NCBI GenBank assembly: GCA_031271905.1
Contig: JAISUT010000048.1
Location: 22,933-86,932 of the forward strand
From: Acidobacteriota bacterium
GTDB lineage: Bacteria; Acidobacteriota; UBA6911
Length of the DNA stretch: 64,000 nt
Reading direction: 5' to 3'
This document shows positions 42,553 through 51,644 of the stretch, piece after piece. The notes beneath the pieces were generated by a model. The model ran no database searches. It was not told where the DNA came from and saw nothing but the letters and a program-made list of their open reading frames with translations. Both the position numbers and the translations under genes were made by a program. Within the stretch, counting starts at the first letter, position 1. Every line of letters starts with the position of its first letter.

Positions 42553-43278
42553 ATGGCGACTCTTGCGGAACTGGTGGGAAATTCCAAGGTGGCGGCGGCG
42601 TTCACCGGGGCGGGCGTCTCCACGCTCTGCGGCATCCCCGATTTTCGCGGGCCGCAGGGGCTTTACAAGACTCCGGGGGCGGAGCGGATGTTCGACATCG
42701 ACGTCTTCCGCGAGGAGCCGGAGCTGTTTTACACGGGGGGCAGGGAGCTGACCTTCGGGCTGAGGAAATACTCCCCCGGCCCGGTCCACACGGCGCTGGC
42801 GAGGCTCGAGGCGCGCGGGAGGCTCCAAGGCGTCGTCACGCAAAACATCGACATGTTGCACCAGAAAGCCGGCTCGAAGGTCGTCCACGAGCTGCACGGC
42901 TCGCCCCACCTGAGCCACTGCGTGAAATGCGGCGCGCACAAGTCGTTCGAGGAGATGTGCGCGCTGCTGGAGGGCGCCCTCGTCCCGACCTGCGAACGTT
43001 GCGGCGGGGTGTACAAGCCCGACGTCGTCTTTTTCGGGGAGGCGTTGCCGGAAAAGACGTGGCGGGCCGCCGAGCGGCTGGCGGGTGACTGCGACCTCAT
43101 GTTCGTCCTCGGCTCCTCGCTCACCGTCTTCCCCGCCGCGCAGATACCGGAACACGCCGTCAACACCGGGGCGCGGCTTGTCATCGCCAACGCGCAACCG
43201 ACCGTGCTCGACCGCCTCGCCGACCTGCACTTCCCCGACCTGGCGGACTTCGCGGCGGAGCTGGACGCCTGCCTGTGA
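42553..43278 (+). CDS. Sir2-family NAD-dependent protein deacylase
   Basis: 241-aa sirtuin that removes acyl groups from lysine using NAD+. Motifs are FTGAGVSTLCGIPDFRGPQG, TQNIDMLHQKAG, the general-base histidine in HELHGSP, zinc cysteines CVKC and CERC, KPDVVFFGEALP and VLGSSLTVFPAA. The ATG at 42553 has GGGAGGGG upstream. The preceding 300 bp, shared with the ATP-grasp gene, are AT-rich and hold promoters. Stands alone; acts in the cytoplasm. Confidence 0.94.
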   Translation: MATLAELVGNSKVAAAFTGAGVSTLCGIPDFRGPQGLYKTPGAERMFDIDVFREEPELFYTGGRELTFGLRKYSPGPVHTALARLEARGRLQGVVTQNIDMLHQKAGSKVVHELHGSPHLSHCVKCGAHKSFEEMCALLEGALVPTCERCGGVYKPDVVFFGEALPEKTWRAAERLAGDCDLMFVLGSSLTVFPAAQIPEHAVNTGARLVIANAQPTVLDRLADLHFPDLADFAAELDACL

Positions 43279-43350
43279 CCTTTCGCCGCGTTCCCTACGG
43301 CGGCGTCCCAAGGGGCGAGGGGGGCTTCGGCGTCGCGGCGGGCGCGCCCC

Positions 43351-43947
43351 TCAAGGCAACGCCAGGTCGTCGGCGGTCCCCATGACGCCGTCCGCGCCGG
43401 CGGAGCGGACTTGTATGTCGCCGGACGCCGTCATCGACGCCTCGAACGGCCGCTGCCATGCGTCCAGCCGGATCAGGGGCGTCAGGTAGGCGGGGCTGAG
43501 GCGGTCGGCCAGGCCGATGAAATCCCCGAACTCCGGCAGGCTGCGGTTGGCGTCCCGGTACTTGGCGACCGCCTGGGCGAGCCTGTCCAGCATCCCCCTG
43601 GTCTCCTCCGCCTTGACCTGGTCCAGCGCCCGTCCGACGTTCTCGACGCTCTCCCACTGGCCGTGCCCGAACCGCACCTCGCGCACGCGCCAGACGCCGC
43701 CGTCCTTCTCGAAGCGGAAGGCGGTGAGCATCCGGGTCTCCGCGACGGCCTCGGTCGCCGAGGACTGATGGACGTCGACGACGCTCACATCGCCTTTGCG
43801 CAGGGCGTCCGGCTGCGCGCCTGGATGCATGCCGACGATCAGGTTGCGCGCGAGGTTGTGGTCCAGCCTGCGCCCGCCGCAAGCGGACAGCGCGAGCAGG
43901 GCGGCGAGGGCGAGGGCGACAGGGACGGCCGTGGTGCGAAATCTCAT
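43351..43947 (-). CDS. Lipoprotein with pseudopilin-like C-terminal motif
   Basis: 198-aa protein. Lipoprotein signal ALLALSAC gives lipid at about Cys23. The mid part (LDRLAQAVAKYRDANRSLP) resembles the helix-to-beta junction of type II pseudopilins, and the end SAGADGVMGTADDLALP matches the calcium-binding tail of GspG-like major pseudopilins. It lacks the prepilin N-terminus, so it is a lipoprotein using the same globular fold. No secretion genes are adjacent. A true start at 43947 is chosen because the longer frame only shadows recG. Confidence 0.72.
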   Translation of the reverse strand: MRFRTTAVPVALALAALLALSACGGRRLDHNLARNLIVGMHPGAQPDALRKGDVSVVDVHQSSATEAVAETRMLTAFRFEKDGGVWRVREVRFGHGQWESVENVGRALDQVKAEETRGMLDRLAQAVAKYRDANRSLPEFGDFIGLADRLSPAYLTPLIRLDAWQRPFEASMTASGDIQVRSAGADGVMGTADDLALP

Positions 43948-44098
43948 GCAGGCAAGATTACCGGAGCGGTCGCCGGGTTGCAACAGCCATGAGCCGCGGC
44001 GCCGAAGGTTCTTCAGATTCATCTCCGAAGATTCATCGCAACCACTCATTGCAACCCACCCCCCTTCGCCTGTATCCTGTCCGCCGGAACCGTCGCCT

Positions 44099-46309
44099 AT
44101 GCAAAAGCCCGTACACACGCCACCGCCGACGAAAGAGCCTCCCAGGCCCCAGCGCGACGCCCCTGCGCGCATCGACCTGGAGACGCCGGTCCAGTTCCTG
44201 CGGGGCGTAGGACCGCGCCGCTCGGAGATGCTCGCCGCGCACGGCATCCGCACGGCGGGCGACCTGCTGGAGCACCTCCCCTTCCGCTACGAGGACAGGG
44301 CGCGCTTCCGCCCGCTCGCCTCGCTCCGCCCCGAGGAGTGGGTGCTGGTCCGCGTCCGGGTGGCGAGCGTCGGCGGCGCGCAGGGTTTTCGCCAAGGCTT
44401 CTCCATCTTCGAGATGCTGGTGCGGGACGGGAGCGGCGCCGTCCGGGTGAAGTTCTTCAACCAGCCGTACCTGCGCCGCCTGTACACGGTGGGGACGCGC
44501 CTGACCATGTTCGGGCAGGTGAAGCAGGACGCCTACTCCGGCGGGGCGCTCGTCCTGGCGAACCCGGAGTGCGAGGTCGTCGAAGGCGGGGACGACGGGG
44601 GCGGGGACGGGAACGCGCTGCACATGGGGCGCGTCGTCCCGATCTACCGCAAGCTGGGCGACCTGCGGACGCGGGCGCTGCGCAAGGTCATGCACGAGGC
44701 CCTCTCCCACCTGCCGCCGGAGCTGCCGGACGCGCTGCCGGCGTACTTGGCGCGCCAGCTCCGCCTGCCGCCCAAGGCGAAGGCGCTGCGGGCGGTGCAT
44801 TTCCCGGAGGTCGGCGCCGCCGTCCCGGACGCGGAGCGCAAGAAGGCGCTCGCAGCCTGCGACGCGGGGCTCTCCCCCGCGCACAAGCGCTTCATCTTCG
44901 AGGAGCTGTTCCAATTCCAAGTCGGCGTCAGGATGGTGCGCGAAGACAACCGGCGCCAAGTGAAGGCGCGCCGCATGGAGATCACCGAGGGCGTCCGCAC
45001 GACCATCAAGAAGATCCTGCCGTTCCACCCGACGGCGGCGCAGAAGCGGGTGCTGAAGGAGATCGCCGACGACCAGTGCTCCATCCACCCCATGAGCCGC
45101 CTGCTGCAAGGGGACGTGGGCTCGGGCAAGACCATCGTCGCAGCCCAAGCGGCGGTCATCGCCGTGGAGAACGGCTGCCAGGCGGCGGTCATGGCGCCCA
45201 CGGAGATCCTCGCGGAGCAACATTATTTCTTCTTCAAGCGCCTGTTCGCGCCGGTGGGCTACGGCATCGGCCTGCTCAAAGGGAGTTTGAAGGCGAAGGA
45301 GAAGAAGCTGGCGCGCGAGCGCGTCCAAAGCGGCGAGACGCGCATCGTCATCGGGACGCACGCGCTGGTGGAGGAGTCGGTGAAGTTCCGCGACCTGGGC
45401 CTGGTGGTGATCGACGAGCAGCACCGCTTCGGCGTGGTGCAGCGGAACCTCCTGCGCGGGAAGGGGCTCCACCCCGACGTGCTGGTGATGACGGCGACGC
45501 CCATCCCGCGCTCGCTGGCGCTGACGCTCTACGGAGACCTGGACGTCTCGGTCATCGACGAGCTCCCCCCGGGGCGCAAGCCCGTCGCGACCGTCTGGCT
45601 GGGAGAGAAGGATCGCGCGCAGGCGTTCCGGGCGATGCGCCACACGGTGGACGCGGGGCGGCAGGTCTACGTCGTCTACCCGCTGGTGGAGGAGTCGGAG
45701 AAGTCCGACCTGCGCGCCGCCGTCGCCATGGCGGAGCATCTGAAGAACGACGTCTTCCCGGACTGCCGGGTGGGGCTGCTGCACGGGCGCATGAAAAGCG
45801 CGGAGAAGGAGGAGACCATGCGGGCGTTCGCCGGCGGGGACGTGCAGATACTGGTCTCGACCACGGTGATCGAGGTCGGCGTGGACGTGCCGAACGCGAC
45901 CCTGATGGTCATCGAGCACGCCGAGCGGTTCGGCCTCGCGCAACTGCACCAGTTGCGGGGGCGCGTGGGGCGCGGCAGCGCCGCCTCGCAGTGCGTCCTG
46001 ATCGGCGCGGCGGACGGCGACGACATCCGCAAGCGCATGGAGACCATGTGCGCGACCAACGACGGCTTCCGCATCGCGCAGGCCGACCTGGAGCTGCGCG
46101 GGCCGGGGGAGCTGCTGGGGACGCGCCAGTCCGGCGTCCCGGCGTTCAAGTACGCCGACATCGTCCGGGACATGCGGGCGCTGGAGATCGCGCGCCAGGA
46201 GGCGGACGCCTTTTTCGAGAAGTTGCGCGCGAGCACGCCCGACGCCGACTGCCTGCGCGCCGCCGCCGTCATCCGCGCCCGCTGGCAGGCGCGCGTCGCG
46301 CCCTCGTAG
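44099..46309 (+). CDS. recG: ATP-dependent DNA helicase RecG
   Basis: 736-aa branched-DNA helicase for fork reversal and recombination. The N-terminal wedge/OB domain carries VQFLRGVGPRRSEML and RVKFFNQPYLRRLY. The helicase core has Walker A LLQGDVGSGKTIVAAQA, motif II VVIDEQHRFGV, motif III MTATPIPRSLALTLYGDLD, motif V VSTTVIEVGVDVPNA and motif VI QLHQLRGRVGRG. The C-terminal LRGPGELLGTRQSG is the typical RecG ending. The ATG at 44099 follows non-coding sequence and opens with a proline-rich segment. Length is normal for the family. Confidence 0.96.
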   Translation: MQKPVHTPPPTKEPPRPQRDAPARIDLETPVQFLRGVGPRRSEMLAAHGIRTAGDLLEHLPFRYEDRARFRPLASLRPEEWVLVRVRVASVGGAQGFRQGFSIFEMLVRDGSGAVRVKFFNQPYLRRLYTVGTRLTMFGQVKQDAYSGGALVLANPECEVVEGGDDGGGDGNALHMGRVVPIYRKLGDLRTRALRKVMHEALSHLPPELPDALPAYLARQLRLPPKAKALRAVHFPEVGAAVPDAERKKALAACDAGLSPAHKRFIFEELFQFQVGVRMVREDNRRQVKARRMEITEGVRTTIKKILPFHPTAAQKRVLKEIADDQCSIHPMSRLLQGDVGSGKTIVAAQAAVIAVENGCQAAVMAPTEILAEQHYFFFKRLFAPVGYGIGLLKGSLKAKEKKLARERVQSGETRIVIGTHALVEESVKFRDLGLVVIDEQHRFGVVQRNLLRGKGLHPDVLVMTATPIPRSLALTLYGDLDVSVIDELPPGRKPVATVWLGEKDRAQAFRAMRHTVDAGRQVYVVYPLVEESEKSDLRAAVAMAEHLKNDVFPDCRVGLLHGRMKSAEKEETMRAFAGGDVQILVSTTVIEVGVDVPNATLMVIEHAERFGLAQLHQLRGRVGRGSAASQCVLIGAADGDDIRKRMETMCATNDGFRIAQADLELRGPGELLGTRQSGVPAFKYADIVRDMRALEIARQEADAFFEKLRASTPDADCLRAAAVIRARWQARVAPS

Positions 46310-46450
46310 CACGACCCGTGGCGCAAACGCCCGCTTCGCCTTCTCGCCTGCGGCGACTTTCGCCCGCCAGCGGCTTTCGCCGCGGTTCCAGAAAAACGTA
46401 ACGTCATCTCCGATGGATTCCGATCAAAAACAGGCAGTGCCGTTCGCGCT

Positions 46451-46474
46451 GTTTTGCCAAGGTCGCGGCAAAAC
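46451..46474. promoter_or_regulatory. Inverted repeat in leader of sugar cluster
   Basis: GTTTTGCC (46451-46458) and GGCAAAAC (46467-46474) form a perfect 8-bp inverted repeat with an 8-nt centre, in the 245-bp gap between recG and the aminotransferase gene, whose ribosome site (GGAGGAAAGGAG) lies 70 bp further on. It could be an operator or a leader hairpin. Confidence 0.4.
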
Positions 46475-46554
46475 ACCGTCCGGCATGGTGCCATCGCAAG
46501 CGTCAGAAACCACGAACGCAACAGGGCGGAGAACAAAGGAGGAAAGGAGCGGGC

Positions 46555-47787
46555 ATGGCAAACGAACAGAACGGCATCGACCTGGGCGTCGGGGCGGGAA
46601 TACCCCCCGTTCGCTTCCACGTGGATTGGGAGCGGGACGCGCACGCCCTGCGGCCAACCGCGCCTACGCCGACCGGCGTCGTCTACGTGACCAAGCCGTC
46701 GATGCCGCCGCTCTGGGAGTTCGACGAACTGCTCGCCGACATCTGGCGGCGCGGGCACATCACCAACGGCGGCCACTACCACAAGCAGCTCGAACAGCGG
46801 CTGGCGGAGTATCTGGGGACGCCCCACCTGTCGCTGTTCACCAACGGCACGCTGCCCATCCTGGTCGCGCTCCAGATGCTGCGGATACGGGGCGAGGTGA
46901 TCACCACGCCCTACAGCTTCCCGGCGACCGCGCACTCGCTGGTCTGGAACGGGCTGACCCCGGTGTTCGTCGACGTGGACAGGCGCGGCAACCTCGACCC
47001 GGCACGGATCGAACGCGCCATCACCGACAAGACCCGCGCGATCTTGGCGGTGCACGTCTACGGCACCCCCTGCGACACCGCCGCCATACAGGAGATCGCC
47101 GACCTGTACGGGTTGAAGGTGATCTACGACGCGGCGCACGCCTTCGGCGTCGAACGGGACGGCGAGAGCGTCCTGAACGCCGGCGACCTGGCGACGTTGT
47201 CCTTCCACGCGACCAAGGTCTACAACACCGTCGAAGGGGGCGCGCTGATCTGCCGGAGCCGCGCCGAGAAGGAGCGCGTCGATTACCTGAAGAATTTCGG
47301 CTTCGCCGGCGAGACCAAGATCATCATGCCCGGCATCAACGGCAAGATGGACGAGCTGCGCGCCGCCTACGGCCTGCTCAACCTCAAGCGCGTGGACGAC
47401 GACATCGCCCGCCGCGCCGCCGTCGCCAAGCGCTACCGCGAGGGGCTGGCGGACGTCCCGGGGCTTTACAGCATCGGCGAGGCGCCGGGGGTCAAGGCGA
47501 ACCACTCGTACTTCCCGATATTCGTCGATGCCCGGGCGTTCGGGACGAGCCGCGATGCGCTACACGAGAAGTTGCGCGACTGCAACATCTTCACGCGACG
47601 GTATTTCTATCCGCTCATCAGCGCGTTCTCGCCTTACAAGAACCTCCCCTCCGCCGCGCCGGAGAACCTCCCCAACGCGACGCGGCTGTCGGAGGAAGTC
47701 CTCTGCCTGCCGATATACCCCGATCTCGACATGTCCGACGTGGACCGGATCATCGATGCGATAAGAACCGCGGCAAACATTTTGTGA
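46555..47787 (+). CDS. DegT/DnrJ/EryC1/StrS-family PLP aminotransferase (sugar nucleotide)
   Basis: 410-aa aminotransferase. PLP lysine is in FHATKVYNTVEGG (Lys221), with family motifs GHITNGGHYHKQLEQ, SLFTNGTLPILVAL, TTPYSFPATAHSLVWNG and YDAAHAFGV. Such enzymes transaminate dTDP- or GDP-linked keto sugars to amino sugars for O-antigen, S-layer or capsule glycans. Its early segment (VVYVTKPSMPP) fits the group. GGAGGAAAGGAG precedes the ATG. The two ATP-grasp genes, an epimerase and a glycosyltransferase follow on the same strand. Confidence 0.9.
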   Translation: MANEQNGIDLGVGAGIPPVRFHVDWERDAHALRPTAPTPTGVVYVTKPSMPPLWEFDELLADIWRRGHITNGGHYHKQLEQRLAEYLGTPHLSLFTNGTLPILVALQMLRIRGEVITTPYSFPATAHSLVWNGLTPVFVDVDRRGNLDPARIERAITDKTRAILAVHVYGTPCDTAAIQEIADLYGLKVIYDAAHAFGVERDGESVLNAGDLATLSFHATKVYNTVEGGALICRSRAEKERVDYLKNFGFAGETKIIMPGINGKMDELRAAYGLLNLKRVDDDIARRAAVAKRYREGLADVPGLYSIGEAPGVKANHSYFPIFVDARAFGTSRDALHEKLRDCNIFTRRYFYPLISAFSPYKNLPSAAPENLPNATRLSEEVLCLPIYPDLDMSDVDRIIDAIRTAANIL

Positions 47788-47864
47788 GGCGACCCGGGAA
47801 CGTCGATGAATGAACCGCTGGCAAACCATTAGGGAAACACCACGACTGTTGTCGGAGACGTAAA

Positions 47865-49070
47865 ATGAAGAAGATATTGATGCTCGGCGGTTCGCATTTC
47901 CAGGTTCCATCTATCAAAACCGCGGCGGCAATGGGGTTTCATGTGATTTCGTGCGATTATCTCCCCAACAACCCAGGCCATAAGTTCGCGCACGAATATC
48001 ACAACGTCAGCACCACCGACAAGGAAGCGGTATTGGCGCTTGCCCAGCGATTAAAAGTTGACGGCATCGTCTGTTACGCCTCGGATCCCGCCGCCACCAC
48101 CGCCGCATACGTCTGTGAAAAGATGGGGCTCCCCACAAACCCATACAAATCCGTCGAAATACTGGCGAACAAAGACAAGTTCAGGGATTTTTTGAGGAAG
48201 AACAACTTCAACACCCCAAAAGCCCAAGGATATTCTTCGATAGAACAGGCGCTAAGCGAGATCCAAGGTTTCCGACTTCCGATATTGGTAAAACCGGTGG
48301 ATTCTTCTGGAAGCAAGGGCGTCACAAAAATTGAAGATGTTGCGGCGCTGGACGACCGGATCGAATACGCATTGTCCTTTTCCCGCGCGAAACGTTTTAT
48401 TATTGAGGAATTTGTAGAAAAAAACGGATATCAAGTGGCAGGCGACGGCTTTTCCGTAAATGGCGAACTGGTATTCCGATGTTTCGCCAACGAACATTTT
48501 GACGCGACATCCGCCAACCCTTTCGTTCCGATTGGCGAAAGTTGGCCTTATGTCAAACCGCAAAGCATCCATGACAAGATTCACAATGAAGTCCAGCGCC
48601 TTCTGACAATCCTTGACATGAAGACTGGCGCGTATAATTTCGACATCAGGTTGGACGACAAAGAAAATGTATACCTGATGGAAGTAGGTCCGCGAAACGG
48701 CGGCAACCTGATCCCCCAAGTCACAAAACATGCAACCGGCGTCGATATGGTCGAATACACGATCAAGGCGGCAATGGGCATGGATTGCTCTGATTTGCAC
48801 ATGGCGGAACCATGCGGATTCTGGTCTTGCTACATGATCCACAGCCACGAGTCAGGCATATTGGATGATGTATGGATAGATGACAGTTTTCGCCAAGACA
48901 ATCTGGTTGAATTCGAGATGCTTTATAACAAGGGGGATGCGATCGACGCCTTCACCGGCTCAAACGGAACTCTGGGTACGATGATATTGAAATATGGATC
49001 GTCGGAAGAGATGATTGACAAAATGGACAATATGGCCAAGTGGGTGAAAGTCATCCTGCGCAAATGCTGA
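47865..49070 (+). CDS. ATP-grasp ligase (carbamoyl-phosphate synthase-like)
   Basis: 401-aa ATP-grasp enzyme that would join a carboxylate to an amine with ATP. A Rossmann-like N-lobe (KKILMLGGSHFQVPSIKTA) and CDYLPNNPG resemble the PurK/LysX group. The ATP-grasp part has FRLPILVKPVDSSGSKGV, FIIEEFV and MEVGPRNGGNLIP with metal-binding Glu/Asn. GGAGACG precedes the ATG. The gene is distinctly AT-rich against its neighbours. It lies between the aminotransferase and epimerase genes. It most likely adds an amino acid or similar group to a sugar (inference). Confidence 0.86.
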   Translation: MKKILMLGGSHFQVPSIKTAAAMGFHVISCDYLPNNPGHKFAHEYHNVSTTDKEAVLALAQRLKVDGIVCYASDPAATTAAYVCEKMGLPTNPYKSVEILANKDKFRDFLRKNNFNTPKAQGYSSIEQALSEIQGFRLPILVKPVDSSGSKGVTKIEDVAALDDRIEYALSFSRAKRFIIEEFVEKNGYQVAGDGFSVNGELVFRCFANEHFDATSANPFVPIGESWPYVKPQSIHDKIHNEVQRLLTILDMKTGAYNFDIRLDDKENVYLMEVGPRNGGNLIPQVTKHATGVDMVEYTIKAAMGMDCSDLHMAEPCGFWSCYMIHSHESGILDDVWIDDSFRQDNLVEFEMLYNKGDAIDAFTGSNGTLGTMILKYGSSEEMIDKMDNMAKWVKVILRKC

Positions 49071-49089
49071 TGCTGGCGGAGGCTCCGGT

Positions 49090-49917
49090 ATGAATGTCCT
49101 TCTGGTTGGTTCAAATGCGGCTCTCGCCGAAAGCCTTATCCCAATATTGGCAAGGAAACACAGAGTGATGACGGCGGGGAGGCATAATGCAGACGTCAGC
49201 ATTGACTTGGAAGAGGATTTTACGCTTCCACCTGGCATCGACGCACTCATAAATGTTGCGGCATATTTCGACAATGGCACGGAGAACATAATCAAGGCGT
49301 ACCAGACAAATGTTCTGGGGACATTGAAACTATGCCTAGAAGCCAGACGGACGAAAGTCAAGCATATCGTACTCATATCATCGCTAAGCGCAATGATTGC
49401 CGCCACGGGACACTACTATGGCCAGTATGCGTTTACAAAAAAACACGCCGATGAGGGTGCATCCCATTATTGCAAAGAGAACAATATTCCGCTGACCATC
49501 CTGCGCCCCTCACAACTATACGGAGACAGCGACTCTTTCAGAAGGAATCAACCTTTTTTCTATCATATGATAGACAGGGCGCGGAATGGAGAGGACATAT
49601 GCATATATGGAACACGCAATCCCTTGCGCAACTACCTCCACGCAGACGATTTGTCGGAGAGCGTCGCATTGGTTCTTGAAAAAAAGACGATAGGGACTTT
49701 TTTATGTCTACATCCAGAAGACATTTCCTTTGCCACAATAGCCGAAACCGCCTATAACGTCTATAAGCGCGGCGGCCGGATAATTTTCAACAGCGAGCAC
49801 AAAGACATCCCCGACAACGTATTTGAGCACGACAACTCGCTCTATGAGAAGACAGGGCGATTCCCGATGATAGATATTGAATCTGGCATCACACGTATCA
49901 AGAGGCGTTTAGGATGA
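49090..49917 (+). CDS. NAD-dependent epimerase/dehydratase (extended SDR)
   Basis: 275-aa short-chain dehydrogenase. It has the N-terminal VLLVGSNAALAESLIP nucleotide-binding strand and loop, IDALINVAAYFD as the NNAG-like segment, catalytic Ser and YxxxK in HYYGQYAFTKKHADE, and ILRPSQLYGD, typical of sugar-nucleotide epimerases. The classic GxxGxxG is degenerate (GSNAALAE). It overlaps the next ATP-grasp gene by 4 bp (ATGA) and follows the first after 19 bp. AT-rich like both neighbours. Confidence 0.85.
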   Translation: MNVLLVGSNAALAESLIPILARKHRVMTAGRHNADVSIDLEEDFTLPPGIDALINVAAYFDNGTENIIKAYQTNVLGTLKLCLEARRTKVKHIVLISSLSAMIAATGHYYGQYAFTKKHADEGASHYCKENNIPLTILRPSQLYGDSDSFRRNQPFFYHMIDRARNGEDICIYGTRNPLRNYLHADDLSESVALVLEKKTIGTFLCLHPEDISFATIAETAYNVYKRGGRIIFNSEHKDIPDNVFEHDNSLYEKTGRFPMIDIESGITRIKRRLG

Positions 49918-50879
49918 AAGTCATTCTGGTTTCAGGCGCATCGGGCATTGTAGGGTATGGCATCCTTAACTGCCTCCGTGAAAGCGCCGACCCGTATGTT
50001 CTTATCGGAACGACGATATCCTCACGTTCCGTCGCCCCCGCCTTCTGCGACATTGTTGAAATTGTCCCTAAAACCATCTCTAAAGATTATCTTTCATGTT
50101 TATACAACATCGTCACAAGACACAAAGTAGATATGATCGTTCCCGGCATAGAAGACGATATGTTTTTCTGGAATCGACATCGAGACGAGTTTTCCCGACT
50201 CGGAGTTTTTCCGCTTTTGAACAATGCCTCCCTAATAGATCTTTGCGCCGACAAATGGAAATTTTACGAAAGGCTTAGATTATCCGATGCAAACAACTAC
50301 GCGATTCCGACTTTCAGGGCGGATGATTTTGCGGCGCTGCCCATCCCGTTTCTCCTGAAACCGATACATGGCTACGGCTCCAAAGGCATTGTCACCATCG
50401 ACAACCGGGAGAGTTTTGAATGGCATACCAGGAAAAATCCCAATGCGTATATCATGCAGCCCATAGTGGGGAGCGACGATGAAGAATATTCCGTATCGGC
50501 TTTTTTCGATGAAGACAGTGTTCTTTTGGATGCGTTAGCCTTAAAACGAAGGTTGTCGCAAACGGGCTTTACAGAGAGCGCCGAGACGGTTTTTCGCGAT
50601 GACATTGAAGTTGCGATCCGTCGCCTGGCAGATGTTTTCAAGCCCATAGGCCCCACCAATTTCCAATTCAGGATGACGTGCGACGGCTTAAAACTGCTTG
50701 AAATCAACCCACGCATCTCTTCGGCCACGTCCATCAGAGCGAAATTCGGCTATAATGAAAATGTGATGAGCGTTGAATATTTCCTAAACAAGAAAATTCC
50801 TGGAAAAAGCGAAAAAAGAAGCGGATGGGTTGTGCGCTATACAACGGACAAGGTGTTTTATGATAGCGATATTATCTGA
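49914..50879 (+). CDS. Second ATP-grasp ligase
   Basis: 321-aa ATP-grasp protein. The N-terminal ILVSGASGIVGYGILNCLRE is followed by ATP-grasp motifs PFLLKPIHGYGSKGIVTID, IMQPIVGSDDEEYSVSAF and LKLLEINPRISSATSI. It is of the carbamoyl-phosphate-synthase-like class found in capsular and O-antigen clusters. It overlaps the epimerase by 4 bp and the phosphoesterase gene by 20 bp, so all are translated together. Distinct in sequence from the ligase at 47.9 kb, hence a different step. Confidence 0.85.
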   Translation: MKVILVSGASGIVGYGILNCLRESADPYVLIGTTISSRSVAPAFCDIVEIVPKTISKDYLSCLYNIVTRHKVDMIVPGIEDDMFFWNRHRDEFSRLGVFPLLNNASLIDLCADKWKFYERLRLSDANNYAIPTFRADDFAALPIPFLLKPIHGYGSKGIVTIDNRESFEWHTRKNPNAYIMQPIVGSDDEEYSVSAFFDEDSVLLDALALKRRLSQTGFTESAETVFRDDIEVAIRRLADVFKPIGPTNFQFRMTCDGLKLLEINPRISSATSIRAKFGYNENVMSVEYFLNKKIPGKSEKRSGWVVRYTTDKVFYDSDII

Positions 50880-51543
50880 CATACATGGCAATTGGACGGC
50901 ATTGCAGAAAGTATTGTCAATGATCGACGCGATGAAAATCGACACGATTTACAATCTTGGAGATGTAACAGGCTATTATTCCGAAGTGAATGAATGTTGT
51001 GATGAATTGCGCGCACGGAATGTCGTTTCCGTCATGGGGAACCACGACTGGTATTTGGCCACCGGTACGCCTTGCAAACGTTCTCGCAGCGTCAACGATT
51101 GCCTTGCGTATCAGAAGCAAATCATCACTGCTGAAAATCTCGCATGGATACAATCGCTACCGCCAGCGATTACAACGGATGACATTAATTTCGTTCATGG
51201 CGGCTGGAATGACAATATCGACGAATACCTCACGCCTTCAATAAGTTATTTCAAGAACCACGATGGTCGTTATTTTGTTTCCGGCCACACACATAAGCAA
51301 TGCGTGGAGAATTACGGGGACAAGATGTATTGCAATCCGGGTTCCGTGGGGCAGCCGCGGGATGGGGACAACCGCGCCGCTTTCGCGGTATTTGACGGGG
51401 GGAACTTTCTTCTTCAACGCACAACATACGATATTGATAGAACTTGCCATCTTATGGATGAAGCAGGTTTCAACGGCTATTATTACGGTTGCCTTTATAC
51501 AGGGGCGGAACATTTGCAGTGGCGCGTTGAATGTAACAGATAA
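50860..51543 (+). CDS. Calcineurin-like metallophosphoesterase (YfcE type)
   Basis: 227-aa cytoplasmic phosphoesterase with the full metal-site set: ILSDIHGN, LGDVTGY, VMGNHDW, FVHGG and VSGHTHKQ, then CNPGSVGQPRDG as in YfcE/YmdB-like enzymes. The start at 50860 overlaps the ATP-grasp gene by 20 bp, which fixes it in the operon. It would remove a phosphate from a sugar or nucleotide intermediate (inference). It closes the AT-rich block; the glycosyltransferase gene begins 101 bp later. Confidence 0.87.
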   Translation: MIAILSDIHGNWTALQKVLSMIDAMKIDTIYNLGDVTGYYSEVNECCDELRARNVVSVMGNHDWYLATGTPCKRSRSVNDCLAYQKQIITAENLAWIQSLPPAITTDDINFVHGGWNDNIDEYLTPSISYFKNHDGRYFVSGHTHKQCVENYGDKMYCNPGSVGQPRDGDNRAAFAVFDGGNFLLQRTTYDIDRTCHLMDEAGFNGYYYGCLYTGAEHLQWRVECNR

Positions 51544-51644
51544 ACGTCGATGTCTCGATGACAACACGAAATAACGGAGGTTGAATCGGAAGATTTAACT
51601 CCCTACCGGAACGAGTTGCTTGCAAAATACACAGAAGCGCCGCA

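Noticed and set aside
44033..46312. 759-aa minus-strand frame
   Set aside because: Antisense to recG, composition rich in Arg/Leu/His typical of shadow frames.
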